Shown piece after piece: positions 35,043 to 43,853 of a stretch of DNA of 64,000 nt. Position 1 is the stretch's first letter, and every line of letters starts with the position of its first letter. The notes beneath the pieces were generated by a model. The model saw nothing but the letters and a program-made list of their open reading frames with translations. It was not told where the DNA came from and searched no databases. A program made the position numbers and the translations under genes. Origin of the DNA: Actinomycetota bacterium (GTDB taxonomy: Bacteria > Actinomycetota > Thermoleophilia > Solirubrobacterales > Solirubrobacteraceae); assembly GCA_018268595.1 (NCBI GenBank), contig JAFDWH010000019.1, forward strand, positions 1 through 64,000, given 5' to 3'.

Positions 35043-36326
35043 ATGCTGTCCGACAGAGCCCGCATCCACGTCCAAGCCGGCGCCGGCGGCGACGGCTGCA
35101 TGTCGTTCCGGCGCGAGTCGCGCGTGCCGAAGGGCGGCCCGGACGGCGGCGACGGGGGCCGTGGCGGCGACGTGCTGCTCGTCTGCGACGACTCGCTGCG
35201 CGACCTGCAGTTCTTTCGCCGCACCGCGCACTTCAAGGCCAGACGCGGCGGTCACGGCAGAGGCGCGCTGCGCTTCGGCCCCGAAGGCGAGCCGCTGGAG
35301 GTGCACGTCCCGCCGGGCACCGTCGCGATCCTCGAGGACGGCACGCGCCACGACCTCGTCGCGCCCGGCCAGCGCGCCGTCGTGGCGAAGGGCGGCTCGC
35401 CCGGTCGCGGCAACAAGCACTTCGCGACCGCCACGCGCCAGGCGCCGCGCTTCGCCGAGCGCGGGCTGCCGGGCGAGGAGGCCTGGATCGAGCTGCAGCT
35501 CAAGCTGCTCGCCGACGTCGGGCTCGTCGGCCTGCCGAACGCGGGCAAGTCCTCGCTGCTGTCCCGCCTCACGCGTGCGCAGCCGAAGATCGCCGACTAC
35601 CCGTTCACGACGCTCGAGCCGGTCCTCGGCACGATCGAGGCCGACGAGCGCCAGCTCGTGCTGGCCGACATCCCCGGCCTGATCGAGGGCGCCAGCGACG
35701 GCGCCGGCCTCGGCCACGACTTCCTCGCGCACGTCGAGCGCACGCGGCTGCTTGTCCACGTCCTCGACCTTTCCCCGATCGACGGCTCCGACCCGGTCGC
35801 GAACCACGCGACGATCGAGCGCGAGCTGGCCGCGCACGACACGCGCCTCGCTGCGTTGCCGCGCGTCCTCGCGCTCTCGAAGGTCGACCTCGTGACGCCG
35901 CAGGAGGCGGCCGCCGCCGCGGCGGAGTGGGCCGAGCGGCTCGGCCCGGAGGTGCCGGTCGTGCGCACCTCGAGCGCGACGGGGGAAGGGCTCGACGAGC
36001 TGCGCGGCCTGCTGCTGGCGCACGTGCCGCTCGCGCCGCCGGCCGAGCTGCCCGAGGTCGAGGGGCTCGCCGAGCATCAGGTGTTCCGGCCGGCGGCGAG
36101 ACGCGGCTTCCAGGTCGAGCAGCTCGACGAAGGCCGCTTCCGCGTGCTCGGCGAGGGGATCGACCGGCTCGTGCTGCGCTACGACCTCGAGAACGAGGAG
36201 GCGATGGCCCACCTCGAGCGGCGCCTGAAGCGCATCGGCGTGATCCAGGCGCTCGAGGACGCCGGCTTCGAGCCGGGCGACGACGTCGAGATCGGCGGCG
36301 TCGAGTTCGAGCTCGATCCCTCGTAA
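35043..36326 (+). CDS. obgE: GTPase Obg
   Basis: Ribosome-associated GTPase of 427 residues involved in 50S assembly and stress control. The glycine-rich Obg fold is at the start (DRARIHVQAGAGGDGCMSFR, PDGGDGGRGGDVLLV). The GTPase motifs are GLPNAGKSSLLSRLT, DIPGLIEGASDGAGLG and LSKVD. A C-terminal OCT domain (about 340-427) follows. ATG 35043 was chosen; GTG 35034 in frame is possible. CAGGAT at 35027-35032 precedes both, so initiation may be near-leaderless. It leads the run obgE-proB-proA-nadD-rsfS. Confidence 0.95.
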   Translation: MLSDRARIHVQAGAGGDGCMSFRRESRVPKGGPDGGDGGRGGDVLLVCDDSLRDLQFFRRTAHFKARRGGHGRGALRFGPEGEPLEVHVPPGTVAILEDGTRHDLVAPGQRAVVAKGGSPGRGNKHFATATRQAPRFAERGLPGEEAWIELQLKLLADVGLVGLPNAGKSSLLSRLTRAQPKIADYPFTTLEPVLGTIEADERQLVLADIPGLIEGASDGAGLGHDFLAHVERTRLLVHVLDLSPIDGSDPVANHATIERELAAHDTRLAALPRVLALSKVDLVTPQEAAAAAAEWAERLGPEVPVVRTSSATGEGLDELRGLLLAHVPLAPPAELPEVEGLAEHQVFRPAARRGFQVEQLDEGRFRVLGEGIDRLVLRYDLENEEAMAHLERRLKRIGVIQALEDAGFEPGDDVEIGGVEFELDPS

Positions 36327-36337
36327 GCTGCGGCGCC

Positions 36338-37432
36338 ATGGGTCCGGTCGTCATCAAGCTCGGCTCCTCGATCGTCGCCGACGACGCCGGCCAGCCGCGC
36401 GCGGACGTGCTGCGGCACGTCTGCGACGAGGCGGCCGCGCTGCACCGCGCCGGGCGCGACGTCGTGATCGTCACGAGCGGGGCGATCGCGCGCGGGATGG
36501 GCGTGATGCGCTTCGCCGAGCGGCCGACGCAGATCGAGGAGCTGCAGGCGGCGAGCGCCGTCGGCCAGGGCAAGCTGTACGCCGTCTACGACGAGCTGCT
36601 GCGCGGGCACGGGATCACGAGCGCGCAGGTGCTGCTGACGTTCCACGACCTCAGCGGCGAGCGCCGGCACTACCTCAACGCGCGCCAGACGCTGCGCACG
36701 CTGCACGACTGGCGCGTCGTCCCGGTCGTCAACGAGAACGACACGACCGCGACGGACGAGATCACGTTCGGCGACAACGACTTCCTCGCCGCGCAGGTGG
36801 CGATCCTGACCGGCGCAGAGCTGCTGATCCTGCTGACCTCGACCGACGGCCTCTACACGGCCGACCCGCGGCTCGACCCGGACGCCGCGCCGGTCGCGCT
36901 CGTCGAGGACTTCGCGGCGCTCGAGGGGCTCGACATCCGCCAGACGACGACGACGCACGGCTCCGGCGGGATGCGCTCGAAGGTCGTCGCCGCCGAGATG
37001 GCGACCGCCGCCGGCATCCCCGCCGTGATCGCCAACGGCTGCACGCCCGGCGCGATCGCCGCCGCCGCGGCCGGCGAGGCGATCGGCACGCGCTTCGCGC
37101 CGCAGGCCGCGCGCTACTCGAGCTTCAAGCTGTGGCTCAAGTACGCCAAGCCGGCGCACGGGACGATCCGCGTCGACACGGGCGCCGCGCGCGCGCTGCG
37201 CGAGGGCGGCACGAGCCTGCTGCCGGTCGGCGTCGTCGCCGTCGAGGGCGAGTTCGAGGCGGGCGACGCGGTCGACGTCGTGCACGACGGGACGACCGTC
37301 GGCAAGGGGATCGCGAGCTGCGGCGCCGCCGACCTGCGGCGCGTGATGGGCCTCAAGACCGACGCGGCGCGCGAGCTGCTGCCGCACCGCGACGAAGAGG
37401 CGATTCACCGCGACCACTTCGTGCTGGCCTGA
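36338..37432 (+). CDS. proB: glutamate 5-kinase
   Basis: First enzyme of proline synthesis, 364 residues, phosphorylating glutamate. The kinase motifs are VVIKLGSSIVADD, IVTSGAIARGM, NENDTTATDEITFGDND and STDGLYTADPRL. The substrate loop is HGSGGMRSKVVAAEMA. A C-terminal PUA domain (about 275-364) is present, as in the long bacterial form. TAAGCT (36324-36329) ends 9 bases before ATG 36338. proA follows after 41 bases, so the pathway steps are clustered. Confidence 0.96.
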   Translation: MGPVVIKLGSSIVADDAGQPRADVLRHVCDEAAALHRAGRDVVIVTSGAIARGMGVMRFAERPTQIEELQAASAVGQGKLYAVYDELLRGHGITSAQVLLTFHDLSGERRHYLNARQTLRTLHDWRVVPVVNENDTTATDEITFGDNDFLAAQVAILTGAELLILLTSTDGLYTADPRLDPDAAPVALVEDFAALEGLDIRQTTTTHGSGGMRSKVVAAEMATAAGIPAVIANGCTPGAIAAAAAGEAIGTRFAPQAARYSSFKLWLKYAKPAHGTIRVDTGAARALREGGTSLLPVGVVAVEGEFEAGDAVDVVHDGTTVGKGIASCGAADLRRVMGLKTDAARELLPHRDEEAIHRDHFVLA

Positions 37433-37473
37433 CCGGACCCGGCCGCGAGCCGTCCGCCGCTACGCTTTCCGGC

Positions 37474-38754
37474 ATGGCCGCCGACACGACCTCCGCCGTC
37501 GCCGACGTCTGCCGCGCCGCGAAGGCGGCCGCCGCGCCGCTCGCCGCGCTCGACACGCGCGTGAAGGACGCGGCGCTGCACGCGATCGCCGACGCGCTCG
37601 TCGCGCGCACGCCCGAGATTCTCGAGGCGAACGCGCGCGACCTCGAGGCCGGCCGCGCCAACGACATCGGCTCCGCGCTGCTCGACCGGCTCGCGCTCGA
37701 CCCGTCCCGCATCGCCGCGATCGCCGACGGCGCGCGCGCGATCGCCGCGCTGCCGGACCCGGTCGGCGAGACGATCGACGGCCACCGCCTGCCGAACGGG
37801 ATCGACGTGCGGCGCGTGCGCGTGCCGTTCGGCGTCGTCGCAGTCGTATACGAGGCGCGCCCGAACGTCACGATCGACGCCGCCGCGCTGTGCCTCAAGT
37901 CGGGCAACGCGATCGTGCTGCGCGGCTCCTCCACCGCCCTGCACTCGAACGCCGTGCTGGCGAGCATCGCCTCCGAGACGGCGACGCAGGCCGGCGTTCC
38001 CTACGGCGCCATCGGCCTGCTGGCCGGCGGCGGGCGCGAGGAGCTGGCCGAGCTGGCGACGCAGGAGGGCGTCGTCGACCTGATCTTCCCGCGTGGCGGC
38101 GAGGGGCTGAAGAACGCGCTGAAGGCGGTCGCGACCGTCCCCGTCATCTACGCCGCCTCCGGCAACTGCCACGTCTACGTCGACGCCGACGCCGACCTCG
38201 ACGCGGCCGAGGCGATCGCGCTCAACGCGAAGGTCCACCGCCCCGGCGTCTGCAACGCCGCCGAGACGCTGCTCGTGCACGCCGACGCCGCCGCCGAGTT
38301 CCTGCCGCGCGCGCTGCGCACGCTGCACACGGTCGGCGTCGAGCTGCGCTGTGACGAGCGCGCCGCCGCGCACGCGCGCGACCATGAGGGCGAGATCCCC
38401 GTCAGCGCCGCCGGCGAGGAGGACTGGGCGACCGAGTACCTCGACCTGATCCTCGCCGTGCGCGTCGTCGACTCGGTCGAAGAGGCGATCGCGCATATCA
38501 ACCGATATGGAAGCGGTCACTCCGAGGCGATCGTGACGGAGGACCTCGGCGCCGCGCGCGCGTTCCAGCTCGGCGTCGACGCCGCCTGCGTCTACGTCAA
38601 CGCCTCGACGCGCTTCACCGACGGCGGCGAGTTCGGGATGGGCGCCGAGATCGGCAACTCGACGCAGAAGCTGCACGCGCGCGGCCCGATCGGCCTGCGC
38701 GAGCTGTGCACCTTCAAGTACCTCGTCGAGGGCACCGGACAGGTGCGCAGTTGA
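37474..38754 (+). CDS. proA: gamma-glutamyl phosphate reductase
   Basis: Second enzyme of proline synthesis, 426 residues, reducing glutamyl phosphate to the semialdehyde with NADPH. The catalytic Cys is in HRPGVCNAAETLL, the cofactor region is FGVVAVVYEARPNVTIDAAA, and EFGMGAEIGNSTQKLHARGP is the family end motif. TACGCT (37461-37466) ends 8 bases before the ATG, with no Shine-Dalgarno sequence, so it likely has its own leaderless promoter besides read-through from proB. Its stop overlaps the TTG start of nadD. Confidence 0.96.
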   Translation: MAADTTSAVADVCRAAKAAAAPLAALDTRVKDAALHAIADALVARTPEILEANARDLEAGRANDIGSALLDRLALDPSRIAAIADGARAIAALPDPVGETIDGHRLPNGIDVRRVRVPFGVVAVVYEARPNVTIDAAALCLKSGNAIVLRGSSTALHSNAVLASIASETATQAGVPYGAIGLLAGGGREELAELATQEGVVDLIFPRGGEGLKNALKAVATVPVIYAASGNCHVYVDADADLDAAEAIALNAKVHRPGVCNAAETLLVHADAAAEFLPRALRTLHTVGVELRCDERAAAHARDHEGEIPVSAAGEEDWATEYLDLILAVRVVDSVEEAIAHINRYGSGHSEAIVTEDLGAARAFQLGVDAACVYVNASTRFTDGGEFGMGAEIGNSTQKLHARGPIGLRELCTFKYLVEGTGQVRS

Positions 38755-39353
38755 AGCTCGGCATTCTCGGCGGCACGTTCAACCCCCCGCACATCGGCCA
38801 CCTCGTCTGCGCCCAGGAGGCGCACGCGCAGCTCGCGCTCGACCGCGTCGTGCTGATGCCGGCCGCCGAGCCGCCGCACAAGCAGGTCGCCGCCGACCCC
38901 GGCGCGGAGGCGCGCCACGAGCTGTGCCGGCTCGCGATCGGGAACGACGCGCGCTTCGCCGTCTCCCGCCTGGAGCTCGATCGCGCGGGACGGTCCTACA
39001 CGGTCGATACCCTCAAGGCGTTGCACGACCAGGACCCGCAGGACGACCTGACCTTCATCGTGGGGGGTGACATGGCCCGCAGCCTGCCGACGTGGCGGGA
39101 GCCCGAGGCCGTGCTCGAGCTGGCGACGCTCGCAGTGGCCGAGCGCGCCGGGTCCGAGCGCGAGGACATCCGCGGCGAGCTGCGCGCGCTGCGCGGCGCG
39201 AGCGCCGAGCGGGTGCGCTTCTTCGACATGCCGCGCATCGACGTCTCGTCCTCACTCGTGCGCGAGCGCGTCGCGACCGGGCGGCCGATCCGCTACCTCG
39301 TCCCCGACGCGGTCGCCGACGCGATCGACCGCAACGACTGGTACCGCGCATGA
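38751..39353 (+). CDS. nadD: nicotinate-nucleotide adenylyltransferase, TTG start
   Basis: NAD biosynthesis enzyme of 200 residues that adenylates nicotinate mononucleotide. The nucleotide-binding motif KLGILGGTFNPPHIGHL begins at residue 2, so the start must be TTG 38751, which overlaps the proA stop in TTGA. ISSS-type motif DVSSSLVRERVATGRPIRYL closes the protein, as in the family. It overlaps rsfS by 4 bases; nadD-rsfS is a conserved pair. Confidence 0.95.
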   Translation: MKLGILGGTFNPPHIGHLVCAQEAHAQLALDRVVLMPAAEPPHKQVAADPGAEARHELCRLAIGNDARFAVSRLELDRAGRSYTVDTLKALHDQDPQDDLTFIVGGDMARSLPTWREPEAVLELATLAVAERAGSEREDIRGELRALRGASAERVRFFDMPRIDVSSSLVRERVATGRPIRYLVPDAVADAIDRNDWYRA

Positions 39354-39721
39354 GCGACGAGTTGCAAGGCGCCGCGCTGGCGGAGGCGATCGCCGGCTTC
39401 GCGGCCGACAAGAAGGCGGTCGACGTCGTCGAGCTCGACCTGCGCGGAGTTCTCGGCTACGCCGACTACTTCGTCGTCTGCTCCGGCAACAGCGACCGGC
39501 AGGTGAAGGCGATCCACGACGGCATCCACGAGGGCATGAAGAAGCAGCACGGCCTGCTCCCGCGCCGCGTCGAGGGACTGCCGCAGGCGCACTGGGTTCT
39601 GATGGATTATCTCGACGTGGTCGTCCACGTCTTCACGCCCGAGACGCGCGCCTTCTACCGGCTCGAGCAGCTGTGGGGCGAGGCCCCGGCGCGCACGCTC
39701 AGCGGCGTGGGATCGTCCTGA
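39350..39721 (+). CDS. rsfS: ribosomal silencing factor RsfS
   Basis: Protein of 123 residues that binds L14 on the 50S subunit and blocks joining in starvation. Family motifs are DVVELDLRGVLGYADYFVVC, SGNSDRQVKAI and HWVLMDYLDVVVHVFTPETR. ATG 39350 overlaps the nadD stop. An acyl-CoA ligase gene follows after 16 bases, probably co-transcribed but functionally unrelated. Confidence 0.96.
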   Translation: MSDELQGAALAEAIAGFAADKKAVDVVELDLRGVLGYADYFVVCSGNSDRQVKAIHDGIHEGMKKQHGLLPRRVEGLPQAHWVLMDYLDVVVHVFTPETRAFYRLEQLWGEAPARTLSGVGSS

Positions 39722-39737
39722 GGAGGAGGAACCCGCC

Positions 39738-41240
39738 ATGGGCCGCAACCTCGCGAGCCTGCTGACCGACTCGGCCGCGCGCCATCCCGGGCGCACGGCG
39801 ATCAAGCTCGACGACGCCGAGCTGACGTTCGCGCAGCTCGACGGGGCGAGCGCCCATCTCGCCGGCCTGCTGGCGCAGCACGGCTTCCAGCCGGGCGACC
39901 GCGTCGGCGTGATGCTGCCGAACGTGCCCTACTTCCCGGTCGTCTACTACGGGATCCTGCGCGCCGGCGGCGTCGTCGTGCCGATGAACGTGCTGCTGAA
40001 GGAGCGCGAGGTCGCGTACTACCTGGAGGACTCCGGCGCGCGGCTGCTGTTCGCGTGGGGCGACTTCGCCGCGGAGGCGCGACCGGGCGCGGCCGCCGCG
40101 GGGGCGGAGCTGGTCGAGGTCGCGCCCGGCTTCGAGGCGCAGATCGGCGCCGCCCCGGCGCAGACCGCGGTCGCGGAGGTCGCCGACGACGACACGGCGG
40201 TGATCCTCTACACGTCGGGCACGACCGGCAGGCCCAAGGGCGCCGAGCTGACGCACGCGAACCTCTACGTCAACGCGAAGACGAAGCTGGAGACGCTGAT
40301 CCAGCTCAGCCCGCAGGACGTGATCCTCGGTGCGCTGCCGCTGTTCCACAGCTTCGGCCAGACGGCTGCGATGAACGCGGGGCTGATGGCGGGCGCGTGC
40401 CTGACGCTGCTGCCGCGCTTCGACGCCGCCAAGGCGCTTGAGATCATGGAGCGCGACCGCGTGAGCGTGTTCCTCGGCGTGCCGACGATGTACACGGCGA
40501 TGCTCGCCGTGCCGGCGGGCGAGCGGCCCGACACGTCCTTGCTGCGCGTCTGCATCAGCGGCGGCGCGTCGCTGCCGGTCGAGGTGCTGCGCGCGTTCGA
40601 GTCGCAGTTCGGCACCCAGATCCTCGAGGGCTACGGTCTCAGCGAGACGTCGCCGGTCGCCTCCTTCAACCACCCCGGCCGCGAGCGCAAGCCGGGCTCG
40701 ATCGGCACGCCGATCCGCGACGTGCGGATGAGAGTGGTCGACGAGCAGGACCGGGAGCTGCCGGTCGGCGAGGTGGGCGAGATCGTGATCCAGGGCCCGA
40801 ACGTGATGAAGGGCTACTGGAAGCGGCCGGAAGCGACCGCCGAGGCGATGAGAGGCGGCTGGTTCCACAGCGGCGACCTCGCGAAGGTCGACGAGGACGG
40901 CTACTTCTTCATCGTCGACCGCAAGAAGGACATGATCATCCGCGGCGGCTACAACGTCTACCCGCGCGAGATCGAGGAGGTGCTCTACGAGCACCCGGCC
41001 ATCGCGGAGGCGGCGGTCGTGGCGGTGCCGCACGCCGAGCTGGGCGAGGAGGTCGGCGCCGCGGTCGCACTGAAGGCGGGCGCCGAGGCGACGCCGGAGG
41101 AGCTGCAGGCGTTCGTGAAGGAGCGCGTCGCCGCCTACAAGTACCCGCGCCACGTGTGGCTCGTGCCCGAGCTGCCGAAGGGCCCGACCGGCAAGATCCT
41201 CAAGCGCGAGATCGGCATGCCGGAGCGCGAGTCGGCGTAG
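39738..41240 (+). CDS. long-chain fatty acid-CoA ligase
   Basis: AMP-forming acyl-CoA synthetase of 500 residues. The ATP loop is ILYTSGTTGRPKGAELTHAN. EGYGLSETSPVASFN is the A5 motif, GGWFHSGDLAKVDEDGYFFI then IVDRKKDMIIRGGYNVYP are the A7/A8 motifs, and the catalytic Lys is in GPTGKILKREI. The chain-length preference cannot be read off. It has a strong ribosome binding site (GAGGAGGAA) 6 bases before the ATG, unlike many neighbours. It likely activates fatty acids for degradation or lipid synthesis. Confidence 0.92.
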   Translation: MGRNLASLLTDSAARHPGRTAIKLDDAELTFAQLDGASAHLAGLLAQHGFQPGDRVGVMLPNVPYFPVVYYGILRAGGVVVPMNVLLKEREVAYYLEDSGARLLFAWGDFAAEARPGAAAAGAELVEVAPGFEAQIGAAPAQTAVAEVADDDTAVILYTSGTTGRPKGAELTHANLYVNAKTKLETLIQLSPQDVILGALPLFHSFGQTAAMNAGLMAGACLTLLPRFDAAKALEIMERDRVSVFLGVPTMYTAMLAVPAGERPDTSLLRVCISGGASLPVEVLRAFESQFGTQILEGYGLSETSPVASFNHPGRERKPGSIGTPIRDVRMRVVDEQDRELPVGEVGEIVIQGPNVMKGYWKRPEATAEAMRGGWFHSGDLAKVDEDGYFFIVDRKKDMIIRGGYNVYPREIEEVLYEHPAIAEAAVVAVPHAELGEEVGAAVALKAGAEATPEELQAFVKERVAAYKYPRHVWLVPELPKGPTGKILKREIGMPERESA

Positions 41241-41270
41241 CGCCCTCCTGCTGACCGCCGCTCGCTGCGC

Positions 41271-42518
41271 TCAGCGCTGGCCGGCGCGCGCCTCCCACGC
41301 CGACGCAAGCTCGATGCGCTGCATGATCGTCGGGTGGTCGCCGAGCAGCGCGCGCCACACGGGTGGGTCGGGGTCGGTGATCGTCGCCGTCGCCAGGTGG
41401 CGGAACAGCGCCCGCGCGCCCGCCGGGTCGTGCGTCGTCTGCAGCGCGGCCCAGTCGGCCTCGGCCTCCAGCCGGCGCGTCGTCGCGGCCAGCAGCGGCT
41501 GTGCGGCGACGCCGAACGCGACGAGCGCGAGCAGCGCGACCGGCACCGCCTCCGGCCGCGCCAGGCCGCCGCGGCGCCGCGTCGCGAGCGCGACCACGCC
41601 GGCGGCCGGCAGCACGAACAGCGCCAGCCACCCGACGGACTTGAGCGTGTGGCGGTGCTGGAGATGCCCCAGCTCGTGCGCCAGCACGACGCGCACCTCG
41701 CGCCGGTCGAAGCGTCTCAGCAGGCTCTCGCGCACGACCACGCGCCGCGTCGGCCCGAGGCCGACCGCCGCCGCGTTCGGCTGATCCGGCACGAGGTCGA
41801 CGAAGACCGGCGTGTCCGGCACCCCCTCGCGGCGCGCGAGCGCACGCGCGTCGGCCGCCGTCCGCGCCGTCCCCGGGCGCTGGTCGAGCGGCGCGCTGTC
41901 GATCGTCAGCAGGTACGGCGAGACGAAGCCCAGCAGCAGCGCAAGCGCGGCGAAGCACGGCGCCGCGGCGACCCACCACCAGCCGCGCAGCACGCGCGCG
42001 AGCCCCATCGCGAGCAGCAGCGCGAGCGAGATCGCGGCGAACGGCCCGCTCAGCCCGAAGAAGCCGTTCACGACGTGCTCGACGTAGCCGACGTGCACGA
42101 CGTCGTGCCGGCGCTCCCACCACAGCGCGGCGAGGTCGAACGGCAGCTCGGCGAGCCACACGATCCCCAGCCCGAGCATGCCGAGCAGCATCCCGGTGCC
42201 GATCGGCCCGGCCGCCGACTCCGCCGTCAGCCGCTGTCCGCGGCGCGCGTAGACGACGAGCGCCGCGAACGCGACGACCACGCCGAGCAGCGCGTCGATC
42301 GCGAGGAAGCGCTCGTAGGAGGCGCTACGGCGCAGGAAGCCCGCGCCGAACGCGGTGTGCGGGTCGGCGTGCGGGAGTCGCATGCCGTCCGGGATCGTCG
42401 TGTGCCACAGCGCCCGCGCCGCCAGCGCCCACAGCAGCGCCCCGGCGACGAGCGCGACGACGGCGAGCGGGCGCGGTCGGCCGAGGCCGTCGCGCGCCCG
42501 TCGCGCCCCGGCGCTCAC
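41271..42518 (-). CDS. M48-family membrane metalloprotease
   Basis: Integral membrane zinc peptidase of 415 residues of the Ste24/HtpX type. About seven hydrophobic segments are visible. The zinc motif is VLAHELGHLQHRHTL, and a third ligand Glu lies in RRLEAEADWAAL. VFVDLVPDQPNAAAVGLGPT is the usual strand before the active site. GTG 42518 overlaps the stop of the DUF4389 gene (GTGA), so the two membrane proteins are made together. The natural substrate is unknown; relatives trim or degrade membrane proteins. Confidence 0.9.
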   Translation of the reverse strand: MSAGARRARDGLGRPRPLAVVALVAGALLWALAARALWHTTIPDGMRLPHADPHTAFGAGFLRRSASYERFLAIDALLGVVVAFAALVVYARRGQRLTAESAAGPIGTGMLLGMLGLGIVWLAELPFDLAALWWERRHDVVHVGYVEHVVNGFFGLSGPFAAISLALLLAMGLARVLRGWWWVAAAPCFAALALLLGFVSPYLLTIDSAPLDQRPGTARTAADARALARREGVPDTPVFVDLVPDQPNAAAVGLGPTRRVVVRESLLRRFDRREVRVVLAHELGHLQHRHTLKSVGWLALFVLPAAGVVALATRRRGGLARPEAVPVALLALVAFGVAAQPLLAATTRRLEAEADWAALQTTHDPAGARALFRHLATATITDPDPPVWRALLGDHPTIMQRIELASAWEARAGQR

Positions 42519-43774
42519 GCGCCGACGGTCACGGCCGCGTGGGGATCCGGCGGCAGGTACGGCGACGGCGCGGCGCTCGGCTGCGGTGCGGCGGTCGGGC
42601 CGCTGTACGGGTAGCGCGGGGTGACGAGCAGCAGGTACGCGTTCACCTGCTCGCTGTAGCGCAGCGCGAGCGCCGCGGCGTTGCGCAGCCCGATCGGCAT
42701 GCGCCCGAGCACGAGCGCGGCGAACCAGCCGAGCAGGGCGGCGGTCGCAAGCAGGAGCCCGTAGGCGCTCGCGATCGCCAGCGCCGGAAGCGCGAGCAGC
42801 GCGCGGAAGAGGACGCTCCAGCGGTTGTGCGCCTCGCGCGGCCCGACGACCAGCTCGACCGGGAAGCTCCCCGCCGCGCCGGTGAAGCCCGGGAACGGGT
42901 TGGCGATCAGGAACAGGTACGCGGTGACGTGCGTCTGGTAGCGCAGGTACGCCGCGAGGAAGTGGTGCAGCCCGTCGGGCACGCGCGCCGTGAGGAGCGC
43001 CGCGAACCAGGCGACGATCGCGGCGAGCAGCGCTGCGATCCCCCAGAGCGCGAGCCAGATCAGGTGCGGGACCGCGAGCAGCGCCCGGAAGAAGACCGTC
43101 AGGCGCGAGCGGCGCAGGTCGTCGTCGACCTCCAGGGAGATCGGGTGGTCCTCCGGCAGTGGCAGGTCGTCGAACGCGACGAGCGGATCGCTGTTCGGGT
43201 AGCGGTCGGTGAGGACGAACAGGTACGCAAGCACCTGCGCGACGTACGCGAGCGCATAGGCGCCGGCGTCGCGCATCCCGCGCGGCATGCGCGCGCGCAC
43301 GAGCGAGCTGAACCATCCGAGCACCGCCACCGTCGCGAGCAGCGACCCCGGCGTCCACTGGGCCCGCACCCTGGTGCCGCCGATCAGCGCGGCGGTGACG
43401 AGCAGCGCCGGGATCGCCAGCACGAGCCGGAACAGCACGGTCCAGCGGTTCTGCTGCTGCGACGGGGCGAAGCGCACGTCGATCGGATAGCCGGGGTGGC
43501 CGCTGAAGCCCGGGTAGCGGTCGGCGATCAGGTTGACGTACGCCTGGACGTGCACGGCATAGCGGACGTACTCGGACAGGAACTGGTGCACCGCGTCGGG
43601 CGAGCGGCCCTTGATCAGCGTGATGAGGCCGTTCGCGATCACGACGAAGAAGACCGCGATGCCCCAGATCGCCAGCCATACGAAGTGCGGGATCGCCAGC
43701 ACGATCCGGAAGCAGACCGAGGCGCGCGTGCGCTGGAGGTCGTCGGTCACGACCAGCTTGACGGGGTCGTTCAT
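42515..43774 (-). CDS. DUF4389 membrane protein with internal duplication
   Basis: Membrane protein of 419 residues. A unit of about 95-100 residues recurs: FRIVLAIPHFVWLAIWGIAV at the start is matched by FRALLAVPHLIWLALWGIAA near residue 240, and FRLVLAIPALLVTAALIGG by FRALLALPALAIASAYG. Each unit ends in an AYL/AYV stretch and a RYPGFSG-like loop. This is the DUF4389 arrangement repeated. The function is unknown. TAGGAC (43786 to 43781, minus strand) ends 7 bases before the ATG, suggesting a leaderless mRNA. It is coupled to the M48 protease. Confidence 0.88.
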   Translation of the reverse strand: MNDPVKLVVTDDLQRTRASVCFRIVLAIPHFVWLAIWGIAVFFVVIANGLITLIKGRSPDAVHQFLSEYVRYAVHVQAYVNLIADRYPGFSGHPGYPIDVRFAPSQQQNRWTVLFRLVLAIPALLVTAALIGGTRVRAQWTPGSLLATVAVLGWFSSLVRARMPRGMRDAGAYALAYVAQVLAYLFVLTDRYPNSDPLVAFDDLPLPEDHPISLEVDDDLRRSRLTVFFRALLAVPHLIWLALWGIAALLAAIVAWFAALLTARVPDGLHHFLAAYLRYQTHVTAYLFLIANPFPGFTGAAGSFPVELVVGPREAHNRWSVLFRALLALPALAIASAYGLLLATAALLGWFAALVLGRMPIGLRNAAALALRYSEQVNAYLLLVTPRYPYSGPTAAPQPSAAPSPYLPPDPHAAVTVGA

Positions 43775-43818
43775 GCGCGAGTCCTAACCGACCCGGCGGA
43801 CAGTGCGCCGGTTCTTGG

Positions 43819-43847
43819 TTGACGCGCGGTGCGGGCTCCTGTCGAAT
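43819..43847 (+). promoter_or_regulatory. promoter of the GMC oxidoreductase gene
   Basis: TTGACG (43819-43824) and TCGAAT (43842-43847) are separated by 17 bases, the ideal spacing for a housekeeping sigma factor. The -10 box ends 7 bases before ATG 43854, so the transcript would start at or next to the start codon. Confidence 0.65.
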
Positions 43848-43853
43848 CGCTCC

